Shown: positions 1 to 8,434, counted from the stretch's first letter. The stretch is 64,000 bases of DNA from QKTW01 sp052161885 (GCA_052161885.1 CP197396.1:2542001-2606000), one strand, 5' to 3'. Made by a program: numbers and translations. The notes: generated from the letters alone by a model not told the origin.

Positions 1-2193
1 GAACCACTTTTTACCCCTGGCAAAGTATGGCTGAAACAACAGGAAAATTTTAAAACTGTCCCCGCAGTATTGCTGCGAAAAGAAGCCGATAAACTGGGAC
101 AGGAACACTACCGTTACCAGCAATATGAACATGGAATACCGGTTGATGGCGCTACCTACATTGTGCATACCTCTGCTGGCAAAGTAATAAGTGAGAACGG
201 CGCATGGGTGGCAGATATGCCCGAAGGCCTTGAAACAAAAGCTTCACTGACTGCCGACGAAGCGCTGCAGAAAGCAATGCAGGCATTTGGAGCCCGGTCC
301 TACAAATGGCAGCTGGCGGGCGAAGAAGAATTCATTAAACGGGAGAGCAATGATGCTGCGGCTACTTTTTATCCCCAGGCTTCATTGGTCTATTACATGG
401 GCGAAACCGGTGGAGACGTTTCTAAAATGCGCCTGGCCTATAAGCTGGACCTGTATGCACATGATCCGCTGGGGCGCCGTATCTACTTTATAGATGCGGT
501 AACCGGCAAGGTGCTGGGCGTACGCGAGCTGCTGCATACTACCGGCGCTGTGGGCACCGCACAGACAGTGTACAGCGGCCCCCAGACAATTAATACCGAC
601 AGCTATAACGGCTCTTACCGCCTTCGCGAAGCTACCCGTGGCAATGGCATCCAGACGTACAACCTGCAGAGAAGTACTAACTATAATAACGCAGTCGATT
701 TCACAGATGCCGATAATAACTGGAATAATATAAATACCAACCTGGACCAATATGCAACAGATGCTCACTGGGGCGCAGAGAAAACCTACGATTTTTACTT
801 GAGCACTTTTGGGCGTAACAGCATTGATGGCAATGGCTTTGCGCTTAAAAGCTATGTACATTACAGCACCAATTATTTTAATGCCTTCTGGGACGGCACA
901 CGGATGACATACGGAGATGGCAGCAGTACCGACAATCATAAACCGCTTACCGCTATGGATGTTTGCGGTCATGAGATCACGCATGGGCTTACCTCCTATA
1001 CAGCTAACCTGAATTACAGTAACGAAAGTGGCGCACTGAATGAGGGTTTCAGCGATTGTATGGGTACAAGTATTGAGTTCTATGCAAAGCCGGCAACCGG
1101 CAACTGGCTTATAGGAGAAGATTTTTATACTATCCGTTCCATGAGCGATCCGAAAGCATATGGCCAGCCCAATACGTACAAAGGCATTAACTGGGCTACC
1201 GGAAGCGCAGACAATGGCGGTGTACATACCAACAGCGGTGTGCTCAATTACTGGTACTACCTGTTGTCTTCCGGTGGCAGCGGCACCAACGACAACGGCA
1301 CTGCATATAGTGTTTCCGGCATTGGCATCAGCAAAGCTGCGGCCATTACATACAGAACATTGACGATTTATCTTACACCGACTTCTGTATATACAGATGC
1401 ACGTACTTATTCTCTGAAAGCTGCTGCAGACTTATACGGCGCCGGCAGTAACGAAGTGACCCAGACTATCAATGCATGGATAGCTGTTGGCGTGGACAGC
1501 GTAGCAGCACAACCGGCATGTACGGATAATTATGAAAGCAATGAGACTAAGAATGCCGCCAAGAAGATCAGCGTTAATACAGATATTACTGCTAAGATCG
1601 GGACTTCTACAGATAAAGACTGGTTTTACTTTACCACAACAAACAGCGCTCCGAAACTCAAAGTAACGCTTTCTAATCTGCCGGCAGACTATGATATCCG
1701 CCTGTACAACAACTCAGGTTCGCAGATCGGCATCTCCCAGAACGGTGGTACTGCTGCTGAAAGCATTGTATATAATGCCAACAAAGGAGCAACTTACTAT
1801 GTGCAGGTATATGGCTATGCAGGTGCATACAATGCCGGTACCTGTTATGCATTGCGCGCAAGTACAAGCTCTGTTAACCAACTGGCAGATGATGGTAATG
1901 ATGACAACGAAATAACAGAATTGAAACCGGATGGTGAAAGTGTAATAAACAATAGTCTGCTGATCTATCCTAACCCGGCCAGAGATGTAATCCATCTTCG
2001 TTTTGGGGCAGAAAAGGCAGGTCTGCAAACGGTAGTAATCACTGATGTCGTGGGAAGGGTTGTGCTGACTGTCCCCCTGGCGGTGCAGGAAGGCAGCAAT
2101 GACCTGCAGCTTTCATTGAATGGCCTCGGCACGGGTATGTACCTTCTGAAGCTGGACGGAGGACAGGTAATGAAGATGCAGGTGATCAGATAA
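1..2193 (+). CDS. Secreted M4 (thermolysin-like) metallopeptidase with T9SS sorting domain, 5' partial
   Basis: The reading frame is open from the first base, so the signal peptide and start lie outside the window; the first in-frame alternative start, TTG at 70, is internal. In order it shows a propeptide (FTP/PepSY-like) region, an M4 catalytic domain with the zinc motif HEITH at about 970-984 and the third ligand Glu in NEGFSD at about 1042, a pre-peptidase C-terminal (PPC) beta domain (DKDWFYF, about 1614 onward), and a C-terminal Por sorting domain (IYPNPARD near 1966). The family degrades extracellular protein; the sorting domain implies type IX export and surface attachment or release. 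All catalytic residues are present. It is followed by a strong terminator, so it probably ends its transcript. Confidence 0.94.
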   Translation, partial: EPLFTPGKVWLKQQENFKTVPAVLLRKEADKLGQEHYRYQQYEHGIPVDGATYIVHTSAGKVISENGAWVADMPEGLETKASLTADEALQKAMQAFGARSYKWQLAGEEEFIKRESNDAAATFYPQASLVYYMGETGGDVSKMRLAYKLDLYAHDPLGRRIYFIDAVTGKVLGVRELLHTTGAVGTAQTVYSGPQTINTDSYNGSYRLREATRGNGIQTYNLQRSTNYNNAVDFTDADNNWNNINTNLDQYATDAHWGAEKTYDFYLSTFGRNSIDGNGFALKSYVHYSTNYFNAFWDGTRMTYGDGSSTDNHKPLTAMDVCGHEITHGLTSYTANLNYSNESGALNEGFSDCMGTSIEFYAKPATGNWLIGEDFYTIRSMSDPKAYGQPNTYKGINWATGSADNGGVHTNSGVLNYWYYLLSSGGSGTNDNGTAYSVSGIGISKAAAITYRTLTIYLTPTSVYTDARTYSLKAAADLYGAGSNEVTQTINAWIAVGVDSVAAQPACTDNYESNETKNAAKKISVNTDITAKIGTSTDKDWFYFTTTNSAPKLKVTLSNLPADYDIRLYNNSGSQIGISQNGGTAAESIVYNANKGATYYVQVYGYAGAYNAGTCYALRASTSSVNQLADDGNDDNEITELKPDGESVINNSLLIYPNPARDVIHLRFGAEKAGLQTVVITDVVGRVVLTVPLAVQEGSNDLQLSLNGLGTGMYLLKLDGGQVMKMQVIR

Positions 2194-2221
2194 GTTAACG
2201 CATAAAATAAAATGCAGTTTC

Positions 2222-2256
2222 AAACTGCCGCACCGGCCTGGTGCGGCAGTTTATTT
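2222..2256 (+). terminator. Rho-independent terminator after the M4 peptidase
   Basis: A 13-bp perfect stem (2222-2234 with 2240-2252, AAACTGCCGCACC/GGTGCGGCAGTTT) with a 5-nt loop is followed by a T-rich stretch, 29 bp after the stop codon. Confidence 0.85.
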
Positions 2257-2301
2257 ACCGATTATTCAATTGCCTGGTTACCCAATTCCTCCTGTTCCTG
2301 T

Positions 2302-2309
2302 TATCTTTG
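2302..2309 (+). promoter_or_regulatory. TAnnTTTG -7 box, ccmB
   Basis: TATCTTTG matches the Bacteroidota -7 consensus and ends only 4 nt before the ATG at 2314. Transcription would then start at or next to the start codon, implying a leaderless mRNA. Confidence 0.6.
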
Positions 2310-2313
2310 CGGC

Positions 2314-2970
2314 ATGGCTACAAGTCCCCTGTTATCGCTGGTACGGAAAGATCTGCTGATGGAATGGCGTCAGAAGCACACCCTGTTCGGGGTATTGCTT
2401 TACGTAGGTGCTACCGTATTTGTAGTATATATGATGAGTGGCCAGCCCGAAGCCAAAATATGGAATGCGCTCTTCTGGCTTACACAATTGTTCATTGCTG
2501 TTAATTCTGTAGCCAAAAGCTTTCTGCAGGAATCCACTGCCCGCTTCCGGTATTATTTTACATTGGTAAAACCCACTACTTTCCTGCTCGCCAAAATGAT
2601 CTATAGTGTAGTGCTGCTATTGATCATGAGCCTCGTTAGCCTGCTGCTTTTCAGTATTCTGCTGGGCATGCCGTTGGTGCAGACCGGCCTTTTTGTGCTG
2701 GTAATGGCCGTAGGCAGCATCAGCCTTTCTGTTGTTTTTACTTTTCTTTCCGCTATTGCAGCCCGTGCAAATCAAAATGCCTCGCTGATGGCTATTCTCG
2801 GCTTTCCGCTGGTAACACCGATACTGATGATGCTGAGCAATCTTGCACTTAAAGCGATCGCACCTGTGTACCAGCCCGGCTGGTGGACATTGGCAGGCGT
2901 GCTGTTGCTGCTCGATGTATTAATCGTTGTGTTGGGCCTGATCCTGTTCCCGTTTTTATGGCAGGAGTAG
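2314..2970 (+). CDS. ccmB: Haem exporter membrane protein CcmB
   Basis: A 218-residue polytopic membrane protein with about six hydrophobic segments. It resembles the CcmB subunit of the CcmAB ABC transporter of cytochrome c maturation system I: a conserved N-terminal cytoplasmic LVRKDLLMEWRQK segment, then membrane helices. The frame is open upstream to 2212, but ATG 2314 is preferred because it directly follows a TATCTTTG box and the protein then starts where CcmB family members start. The next gene is ccmC. The ATPase CcmA is not in the window. CcmB works with CcmA and CcmC/D to supply and release haem chaperone CcmE. Confidence 0.88.
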   Translation: MATSPLLSLVRKDLLMEWRQKHTLFGVLLYVGATVFVVYMMSGQPEAKIWNALFWLTQLFIAVNSVAKSFLQESTARFRYYFTLVKPTTFLLAKMIYSVVLLLIMSLVSLLLFSILLGMPLVQTGLFVLVMAVGSISLSVVFTFLSAIAARANQNASLMAILGFPLVTPILMMLSNLALKAIAPVYQPGWWTLAGVLLLLDVLIVVLGLILFPFLWQE

Positions 2971-2973
2971 CCT

Positions 2974-3074
2974 TTGGATATGAGATGTGAGTATTGAGAT
3001 ATAAGCGTGATGAATAATGAGTGTTTATGCAATACAAGCGTCTCATATCTGAAATCTAATATCCCACATCTCAA
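2974..3074. repeat. Degenerate intergenic word repeat (GAGATATGAG type), imperfect inverted repeat
   Basis: The gap between ccmB and ccmC is filled with variants of GATATGAGA, GAGATGTGAG and ATTGAGATAT. The same words return on the other strand in the second half (CTCATATCTG, CCCACATCTCAATAC), so the tract could fold into an imperfect hairpin. Similar words occur at 20938-20985 and 45421-45465. Confidence 0.55.
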
Positions 3075-3145
3075 TACATTTCGTATTAAACACCTTTTCC
3101 ACATCAACTGAGTTCCCTGCATTAACCAATTACCCGGTCAACAAA

Positions 3146-3178
3146 TTGACTAATTAACCAACTTTCCCCCTACCTTTG
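3146..3178 (+). promoter_or_regulatory. Promoter for ccmC (TTG-N22-TACCTTTG)
   Basis: TTG at 3146-3148 and TACCTTTG at 3171-3178 match the Bacteroidota -33/-7 pattern. The box ends 19 nt before the ccmC ATG. Confidence 0.6.
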
Positions 3179-3197
3179 CGCAAAATTCGAACATTCT

Positions 3198-3896
3198 ATG
3201 CGCCAGTTATGGTGGAAGGTTCTTTGTGTTGTACTCCTTGCATATACAATTATAGGCGGCTTCCTGATGCCGGTTCCCGCACAGAACATCATCAATGAAA
3301 CGATCCGCAACCTCTATTTCCATGTGCCTATGTGGTTTACCATGATCCTGCTCTTCGGCGGTGGTTTTATATATGGGATCCGCTATCTCCGTTCCGGCAA
3401 CCTGCAGGACGATACTTATTCCGCAGAATTTACCAACGTAGGCATATTGTTCAGCATTCTGGGCATGCTTACCGGTATGGAATGGGCCAAATATACCTGG
3501 GGCGAGCCCTGGAGCAATGACCCCAAACAGCTGGGCACGGCCATGTCGATGCTTATTTACTTTGCCTACCTCATACTGCGCAGCGGTATAAAAGACGATG
3601 AGAAAAAAGCTAAAATCAGTGCTGTATATAATGTATTTGCTTTTGCGCTCATGATTCCGCTTATATGGGTACTCCCCCGCATGGTAGACTCGCTGCACCC
3701 CGGCAATGGCGGTAACCCCGGCTTCAATAAATACGATCTCGACAGTAATATGCGCATGGTTTTTTACCCGGCTGTTATCGGCTGGTTCCTGCTCGGATTA
3801 TGGATCACCAGTCTCCGCATCCGGGTGCGTCTTATTGCTTTTAAAAGGGAAAATGATTTTGTTTCCGACTACGAAAAAAACATACAACATGCGTAA
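3198..3896 (+). CDS. ccmC: Cytochrome c maturation protein CcmC
   Basis: A 232-residue, six-helix membrane protein of the CcmC/CcmF/CcsA haem-handling superfamily. The periplasmic tryptophan-rich loop reads WGEPWSND, a variant of the family WGxxWxWD signature. Two candidate axial histidines flank it: one in YFHVPMW near residue 42 and one in DSLHPGN near residue 170. CcmC presents haem to the chaperone CcmE. Its stop overlaps the start of the small ccmD-like gene by 8 nt, indicating translational coupling. It has its own promoter box upstream, separate from ccmB. Confidence 0.92.
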   Translation: MRQLWWKVLCVVLLAYTIIGGFLMPVPAQNIINETIRNLYFHVPMWFTMILLFGGGFIYGIRYLRSGNLQDDTYSAEFTNVGILFSILGMLTGMEWAKYTWGEPWSNDPKQLGTAMSMLIYFAYLILRSGIKDDEKKAKISAVYNVFAFALMIPLIWVLPRMVDSLHPGNGGNPGFNKYDLDSNMRMVFYPAVIGWFLLGLWITSLRIRVRLIAFKRENDFVSDYEKNIQHA

Positions 3897-4101
3897 GGTT
3901 TCCGTTCTTACCACACTTATTTTGTTACTTACTACATTGGTTACCAATGCACAGGATGCCCAACCAGAGATGGCAGACACCATGCGCAGCAACGGTAAAA
4001 TATACGTTGTTGTTTTGGTATTAGCTACTATCTTTGCCGGAATTATAGCGTTCCTGGTATCCCTTGAGCGTAAGATTAAAAAGCTTGAAAAAAACAATTA
4101 A
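3889..4101 (+). CDS. CcmD-like small membrane protein
   Basis: A 70-residue protein starting at ATG 3889, inside the last codons of ccmC (ACATGCGTAA). It has an N-terminal hydrophobic segment with a probable signal-peptide cleavage (TNAQDA), one transmembrane helix (about residues 35-57), and a basic tail (ERKIKKLEKNN). Position, size and topology fit the CcmD family, which stabilises the CcmABC haem-release complex. Sequence conservation in CcmD is weak, so the call rests largely on context. A longer open frame begins upstream at 3706 but lies inside ccmC and is not credible. Confidence 0.7.
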   Translation: MRKVSVLTTLILLLTTLVTNAQDAQPEMADTMRSNGKIYVVVLVLATIFAGIIAFLVSLERKIKKLEKNN

Positions 4102-4128
4102 CCTAATCTTTTCTTTAATCAATCAGTT

Positions 4129-5571
4129 ATGGTAGAAACAGCAACTGCCAATGCCACCCAGCCACAGGAGCATTATAGCTTCTTCAAGGGTGTAGAACGA
4201 AATTTCGATAAAGCTGCGAAGTATACGCGCTTTGAAGAGGGTATTCTTGAGCAGATCAAAGCCTGTAACTCTGTGTATCGCATGAAATTCCCTGTGAGGA
4301 TCGGCGAAAAAGTAGAAGTTATTGAAGCTTACCGCGTACAGCACTCTCACCACAAGCTCCCCTGTAAAGGTGGTATACGCTACAGCATGGATGTAAACCA
4401 GGACGAAGTAATGGCCCTGGCTGCGCTGATGACTTACAAGTGTGCTATCGTAAACGTTCCGTTTGGTGGTGCGAAGGGTGGTATCCGTATCAACCCAAAA
4501 AACTACACACCGTTTGAACTGGAAAAGATCACACGCCGTTATGCGTCTGAACTGGTGAAGAAAAACTTCATCGGCGCCGGCATCGACGTTCCTGCTCCTG
4601 ACTATGGTACAGGCGCACGTGAAATGAGCTGGATCGCAGATACTTATGCATCCCTCAACCCCGGCGATATCAATGCACTGGGTTGCGTAACCGGTAAACC
4701 GGTAACACAGGGCGGTGTACGCGGCCGTACAGAAGCTACAGGTCTCGGCGTATTCTATGGTATCCGTGAGCTGTGCAACGTGACTGAAGACATGCAGAAA
4801 CTCGGTCTTACTCCGGGTATCAAAGGCAAGAAAGTAATCGTTCAGGGCCTGGGTAACGTAGGTTATCATGCTGCTAAATTCTGCTTTGAAGGCGGTGCTA
4901 CAATCGTAGGCCTCGCAGAATTTGAAGGTGGTATCTACAATGCAGACGGCCTGGATCTCGAAGCTGTTATTGCTTACCGCAAAACAAACGGCACTATCAA
5001 AGGTTTCCCTGGTGCTACTTTCTTCGAAAACAGCTTTGACACGCTGGAACAGGAATGCGATATCCTGATCCCTGCAGCGCTGGAAAACGTAATCAATGCA
5101 GGTAACGCAGACCGTATCAAAGCCAAGATCATTGGTGAAGGTGCAAATGGCCCGCTGACTCCTGAAGCTGATGAAATCCTGAATGCAAAAGGCGTGATCA
5201 TCATACCGGATATGTACCTGAACGCAGGTGGCGTAACCGTTTCTTACTTCGAATGGCTGAAGAACCTGAGCCACGTTCGTTTTGGACGTATGGACAAACG
5301 CTTTACCGAAAACGTAAACACCAGCTTCCTGGAGTCTATGGAACACATGATCGGTAAAAAAGTTTCTGATATCGAGCGCCGCCAGATCCTCCACGGACCT
5401 GATGAAGTAGACCTGGTTTACTCTGGCCTGGAAGATACGATGATCGGTTCTTTCCACGAGATCCGTGATGCAATGAAAGCTAACCCTGGTGTAGACATGC
5501 GTACTGCTGCCTTCATCGTAGCGATCAACAAAGTAGGTGTAGCTTACGAAGAACTGGGTATCTTCCCATAG
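4129..5571 (+). CDS. Glu/Leu/Phe/Val dehydrogenase family, probable glutamate dehydrogenase
   Basis: A 480-residue protein that interconverts glutamate and 2-oxoglutarate plus ammonia in the cytoplasm. The substrate lysine is in KGGIRY (about residue 80), the catalytic lysine in PFGGAKGG (about 116), and a Rossmann nucleotide-binding GLGNVG near 238. The C-terminal GPLTPEAD and YLNAGGV segments are typical. The cofactor (NAD or NADP) cannot be decided by eye. Codon use is strongly biased (GGT, CGT, GTA, AAC), suggesting high expression. It stands alone between ccmD and a strong terminator. Confidence 0.93.
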   Translation: MVETATANATQPQEHYSFFKGVERNFDKAAKYTRFEEGILEQIKACNSVYRMKFPVRIGEKVEVIEAYRVQHSHHKLPCKGGIRYSMDVNQDEVMALAALMTYKCAIVNVPFGGAKGGIRINPKNYTPFELEKITRRYASELVKKNFIGAGIDVPAPDYGTGAREMSWIADTYASLNPGDINALGCVTGKPVTQGGVRGRTEATGLGVFYGIRELCNVTEDMQKLGLTPGIKGKKVIVQGLGNVGYHAAKFCFEGGATIVGLAEFEGGIYNADGLDLEAVIAYRKTNGTIKGFPGATFFENSFDTLEQECDILIPAALENVINAGNADRIKAKIIGEGANGPLTPEADEILNAKGVIIIPDMYLNAGGVTVSYFEWLKNLSHVRFGRMDKRFTENVNTSFLESMEHMIGKKVSDIERRQILHGPDEVDLVYSGLEDTMIGSFHEIRDAMKANPGVDMRTAAFIVAINKVGVAYEELGIFP

Positions 5572-5595
5572 TAGTCGTCCGCATATTTTTACAGA

Positions 5596-5624
5596 AAGGG
5601 AATCCGCAAGGGTTCCCTTTTTTA
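5596..5624 (+). terminator. Terminator after glutamate dehydrogenase
   Basis: A 10-bp stem (5596-5605 with 5610-5619, one G-U pair) and GCAA loop, followed by a run of T. Confidence 0.85.
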
Positions 5625-5687
5625 TTGCATGTTTTGTACATGGGGAAAATTGCTTTTATTTTAGAATCCAATCAAATCACGCAGATC

Positions 5688-6655
5688 ATGAAATACTTTA
5701 TCACCTGGCTCTGACAATATTCTCCTGCCTTACTTTTGCCCAGGGAGAAAAAGCAATTTATAAAACAGTTGCTGACAACTTTGAACAGAACTATAACGCA
5801 GATAAATCCGAGGCAATCTTCGCGGCTTTTTCGCCCGAAATGCAACAGGCATTACCACTGGACCGTACCAAAGATTACCTGGCCAGCCTGAAGCAGCAGG
5901 CGGGTAGAATAACCAAAAGGACGTTTGTAAAATACAACGAGACGTATGCCTCATACAAAACGCAATTTGAAAGGGCTTTGCTTGCTGTTAATATTTCTGT
6001 TGATGAAAATTCAAAAATAAACGGCCTGTTTGTAAAGCCTTTTAAAGATGACAGTGCCCCTAAAATAGAGCGGAATAAATCCAAGCTGCGCCTGCCGTTT
6101 AACGGCGAGTGGACGGTAACCTGGGGCGGTGATACCAAAGAACAGAATTATCATGTAGAAAGCGAGGCCCAGAAAAATGCTTTCGATATTCTTATCACCG
6201 ATGCCAACGGCAGCACCCACAAAACGGATGGCAAAACCAACAAAGATTATTATGCTTTCGGTAAAGAATTGTCTGCCCCCTGCGACGGCGAAGTTGTTTT
6301 GGTGGTAGATGGTGTCAAAGACAATGTGCCGGGCGTTCTGAATCCTGTGTACGTTCCGGGCAATACAGTTATCATAAAAACAGCTAATGATGAATACCTG
6401 TTCTTCGCGCATTTCAAACAGCATTCGATTGTCGTAAAGGAAGGGCAAAAAGTAAAACAGGGCCAGAAGCTGGGCTTGTGCGGTAATTCGGGCAATTCAT
6501 CCGAACCGCATCTTCATTTCCATATACAGAACATAGAAGACATGAATGCTGCAACCGGCGTAAAATGCTATTTTGATAAAATTATAGTAAATGGTCAGGT
6601 ACAAACAGACTATTCACCGGTACGGAAAGACAAGATCAGCAATGTGAAAAAATAG
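5688..6655 (+). pseudogene. M23 (LytM-type) peptidase with frameshift in its signal peptide
   Basis: The only plausible start, ATG 5688, gives MKYFITWL then a stop (TGA 5712-5714). Continuing in the +1 frame from about 5708 gives ALTIFSCLTFAQGEK, which completes a normal signal peptide, and the frame then stays open to 6655. One base therefore seems to be missing near 5704-5708. The body has an N-terminal DUF3887-like region and a C-terminal M23 domain with the zinc/catalytic pattern H...D (YHVESEAQKNAFD) and HLHFHI near the end, so the enzyme part is intact. The first in-frame ATG is 5840, which would give a protein lacking an export signal. It is either a recent pseudogene, a phase-variable site, or a sequencing error. 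Confidence 0.72.
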
Positions 6656-6660
6656 CTCCC

Positions 6661-6692
6661 GCCTGCTTCGCTAAGGGGCAGGCAAATTTTAT
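6661..6692 (+). terminator. Possible terminator after the M23 gene
   Basis: A GCCTGC/GCAGGC stem (6661-6666 with 6678-6683) with an 11-nt loop is followed by AAATTTTATTT. The stem is short, so this is a modest call. Confidence 0.5.
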
Positions 6693-6712
6693 TTATAAAA
6701 CTTTCAGTATTT

Positions 6713-6744
6713 TTTGAAAATTCAGAAAATACAATTTATCTTTA
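6713..6744 (+). promoter_or_regulatory. Promoter for the GbsR/MarR-like regulator
   Basis: TTTG at 6713-6716, 20 nt, then TATCTTTA at 6737-6744 (one base off TAnnTTTG). The ATG at 6749 is only 4 nt downstream, again suggesting a leaderless message. Confidence 0.5.
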
Positions 6745-6748
6745 CATC

Positions 6749-7255
6749 ATGAATTTCGAACAATCAAAAGAAAAGTTCATCGAAACCTGGGGCAACCTGG
6801 GCAGTCAGTGGGGTGTCAATAAAACCATAGCGCAGATACAGGCCCTGCTGCTCATTTCTCCCAAACCGCTTTCTACAGACGATATCATGAAAGAACTGGT
6901 AATATCAAGAGGCAATGCCAATATGAGCATACGCCAGTTGCTGGAATGGGGCATCGTGTATAAAAAATCAATTGCCGGTGACCGGAAAGAATATTTTATA
7001 GCAGAGAAAGACATCTGGAAATGGTCGCATAAGATCGGTTCCATACGCAAGCAGAAAGAACTGAACCCTGCGATGGAAGTATTGAATGAGCTTTCTAAAA
7101 GTAAAGACATACCCAAAACAGAGGAAGGAAAAGAGTTTGCAAAACAGATCAAAGAGCTGAACGATTTCACTACACAGATCAGCCAGCTGGCCGACAAGCT
7201 TTTTCTTTCACCAAAGGGAGAACTGCTCCTGCGCCTTCTGAAAATGCTTTTGTAA
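6749..7255 (+). CDS. GbsR/MarR-family transcriptional regulator
   Basis: A 168-residue protein with a winged-helix core (about residues 25-95, including IQALLLIS, LSTDDIMKELVISRGNANMSIRQL as helix-turn-helix, and RKEYFIAEKDIW as the wing) and a C-terminal helical dimerisation region. This layout fits the GbsR branch of MarR regulators, known in other bacteria to respond to osmolytes such as choline; the ligand here is unknown. Two small membrane-protein genes follow on the same strand with gaps of only 12 and 11 nt, so all three are probably one operon and the membrane proteins are its likely targets or partners. Confidence 0.82.
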   Translation: MNFEQSKEKFIETWGNLGSQWGVNKTIAQIQALLLISPKPLSTDDIMKELVISRGNANMSIRQLLEWGIVYKKSIAGDRKEYFIAEKDIWKWSHKIGSIRKQKELNPAMEVLNELSKSKDIPKTEEGKEFAKQIKELNDFTTQISQLADKLFLSPKGELLLRLLKMLL

Positions 7256-7267
7256 AAACCATTTGTT

Positions 7268-7630
7268 ATGAACAGCAATGTTGTTGCCTACGTTCTGTAT
7301 CTCATTATCATCGTCTACATCGTTTATTATGTGGGCAGGAAATTTCACTCCAATGGCCGCGTCTTTATACTGGGCCTGATGCACGGGGATCATGAAACGA
7401 CAGATACGATCAACAATATATTGCTGGTAGCCTACTACCTCTTCAACTGCGGCTATGCGTTCCTGAAGCTGAAAAACTGGGAATACATAACCGGCCCTCC
7501 CCTGCTCATATCCTCACTGGGCTACAACATCGGCGTGCTCATTCTCATCCTTGCCGTCACGCATTATTTCAATATGCTCATCATATACTTCCTTTCCAAA
7601 AGAAATAAACACAAATCTTTCACTCCCTAA
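7268..7630 (+). CDS. Small polytopic membrane protein, first of a paralogous pair
   Basis: A 120-residue protein with four predicted transmembrane segments (about 5-22, 48-65, 78-98 and near 100-112) and a basic C-terminal tail (KRNKHKS). I do not recognise a named family. It shares layout and local motifs with the next gene: a GRxFxxNxxVF-like segment, then a loop of about 12 residues (HGDHETTDTINNIL here), a helix with YYLFNCGYAF/FYLINIGFAL, a LSxxxGxxxLxLxVxxxFN helix, and a basic end. It sits 12 nt after the GbsR-like regulator. Confidence 0.72.
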   Translation: MNSNVVAYVLYLIIIVYIVYYVGRKFHSNGRVFILGLMHGDHETTDTINNILLVAYYLFNCGYAFLKLKNWEYITGPPLLISSLGYNIGVLILILAVTHYFNMLIIYFLSKRNKHKSFTP

Positions 7631-7641
7631 ATGTTTATGTT

Positions 7642-8040
7642 ATGAACACCAATTTTCTTGTGATCGCTTATCTCATTTACCTGCCTGTTGCACTCCTGCT
7701 TACCTGGTATGTTGCCAGTACTTTATTTAAAAACAGCGTGGTCTTTATGAAAGATATTTTTAATGGCCGCGAAGAAATAGCCCTCTCTACCAATACCCTC
7801 TTCCGCATGGGCTTTTACCTGATCAATATCGGTTTTGCCCTCTATATACTTAAGATCCATGAACTGCTCAGCACTACGCAGACAACGATTGAAGCACTAA
7901 GCTTTAAAATAGGCGGCTTCAGCATTTACCTGGGCGTAATGTTGTTCTTTAACCTGTACCTTTTCTTCCGCGGAAAAAGAGTAGCCAAACAACGCCGTAT
8001 GGATACCGAATTTTATAAAAATGCTATCCCGAAACAATAA
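7642..8040 (+). CDS. Small polytopic membrane protein, second of a paralogous pair
   Basis: A 132-residue protein with four predicted membrane segments, alignable by eye with its upstream neighbour: LFKNSVVFMKDIFNGRE matches HSNGRVFILGLMHGDHE, and FYLINIGFALYILK matches YYLFNCGYAFLKLK. The C-terminus is longer and basic (RGKRVAKQRRMD). It looks like a tandem duplication whose products could form a hetero-oligomeric membrane complex; no function is assigned. A good terminator follows, closing a three-gene unit with the regulator. Confidence 0.72.
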   Translation: MNTNFLVIAYLIYLPVALLLTWYVASTLFKNSVVFMKDIFNGREEIALSTNTLFRMGFYLINIGFALYILKIHELLSTTQTTIEALSFKIGGFSIYLGVMLFFNLYLFFRGKRVAKQRRMDTEFYKNAIPKQ

Positions 8041-8078
8041 GACCAGCCCCGGTAAACCCCGTGATTGATCAGAGATAG

Positions 8079-8106
8079 ACAGGCCGCGTTTTGTGGCCTG
8101 TTTTTA
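8079..8106 (+). terminator. Terminator of the regulator/membrane-pair operon
   Basis: A 9-bp stem ACAGGCCGC/GTGGCCTGT (8079-8087 with 8093-8101, one G-U) and GTTTT loop, followed by five T. Confidence 0.82.
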
Positions 8107-8151
8107 TTGTAGCCTGAAGAAGATTTTATTTGCATCTAAAACAGAAAATGT

Positions 8152-8388
8152 ATGGCACAGATAGAACCCGGCACTTACCGCCATTATAAAGGAAAAATGT
8201 ATGAAGTCCTGCATGTTGCACTACACACAGAAACCAACGAACCGGTTGTGGTCTATAAAGCATTATATCCCTGCCCCGAGCTGGAAGCTGACTATGGAAA
8301 AGATCCATGGTTTGTACGGCCGCTGGCTATGTTTACAGAAATGATTCTCACGGATAGCGGACTGCAGCCAAGATTTGTGAAAGTATAA
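8152..8388 (+). CDS. DUF1653 domain protein
   Basis: A 78-residue protein that is almost entirely the DUF1653 fold: GTYRHYKGKMYEVL at the start, ETNEPVVVYKALY in the middle and WVRPLxMF-like FVRPLAMFTE near the end. The family is small, cytosolic and of unknown function, widespread in bacteria. ATG 8152 puts the conserved core at the usual distance from the N-terminus. It is flanked by a terminator and by the promoter of the next gene, so it is probably monocistronic. Confidence 0.85.
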   Translation: MAQIEPGTYRHYKGKMYEVLHVALHTETNEPVVVYKALYPCPELEADYGKDPWFVRPLAMFTEMILTDSGLQPRFVKV

Positions 8389-8421
8389 CAAGCGGCAACT
8401 ACTGAAAAGGCATGGTTTTAT

Positions 8422-8429
8422 TATCTTGC
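8422..8429 (+). promoter_or_regulatory. Variant -7 box (TATCTTGC) for the haem-binding protein
   Basis: TATCTTGC, one T short of TATCTTTGC, ends 5 nt before the ATG at 8435. The same variant lies ahead of the genes at 14451 and 26088. Confidence 0.4.
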
Positions 8430-8434
8430 CCTTC

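Noticed and set aside
4123..5457. 444-codon open frame on the minus strand opposite glutamate dehydrogenase
   Set aside because: It is the antisense shadow of a highly codon-biased gene; its translation is Cys/His/Phe-rich with no domain, and the plus-strand gene is unambiguous.
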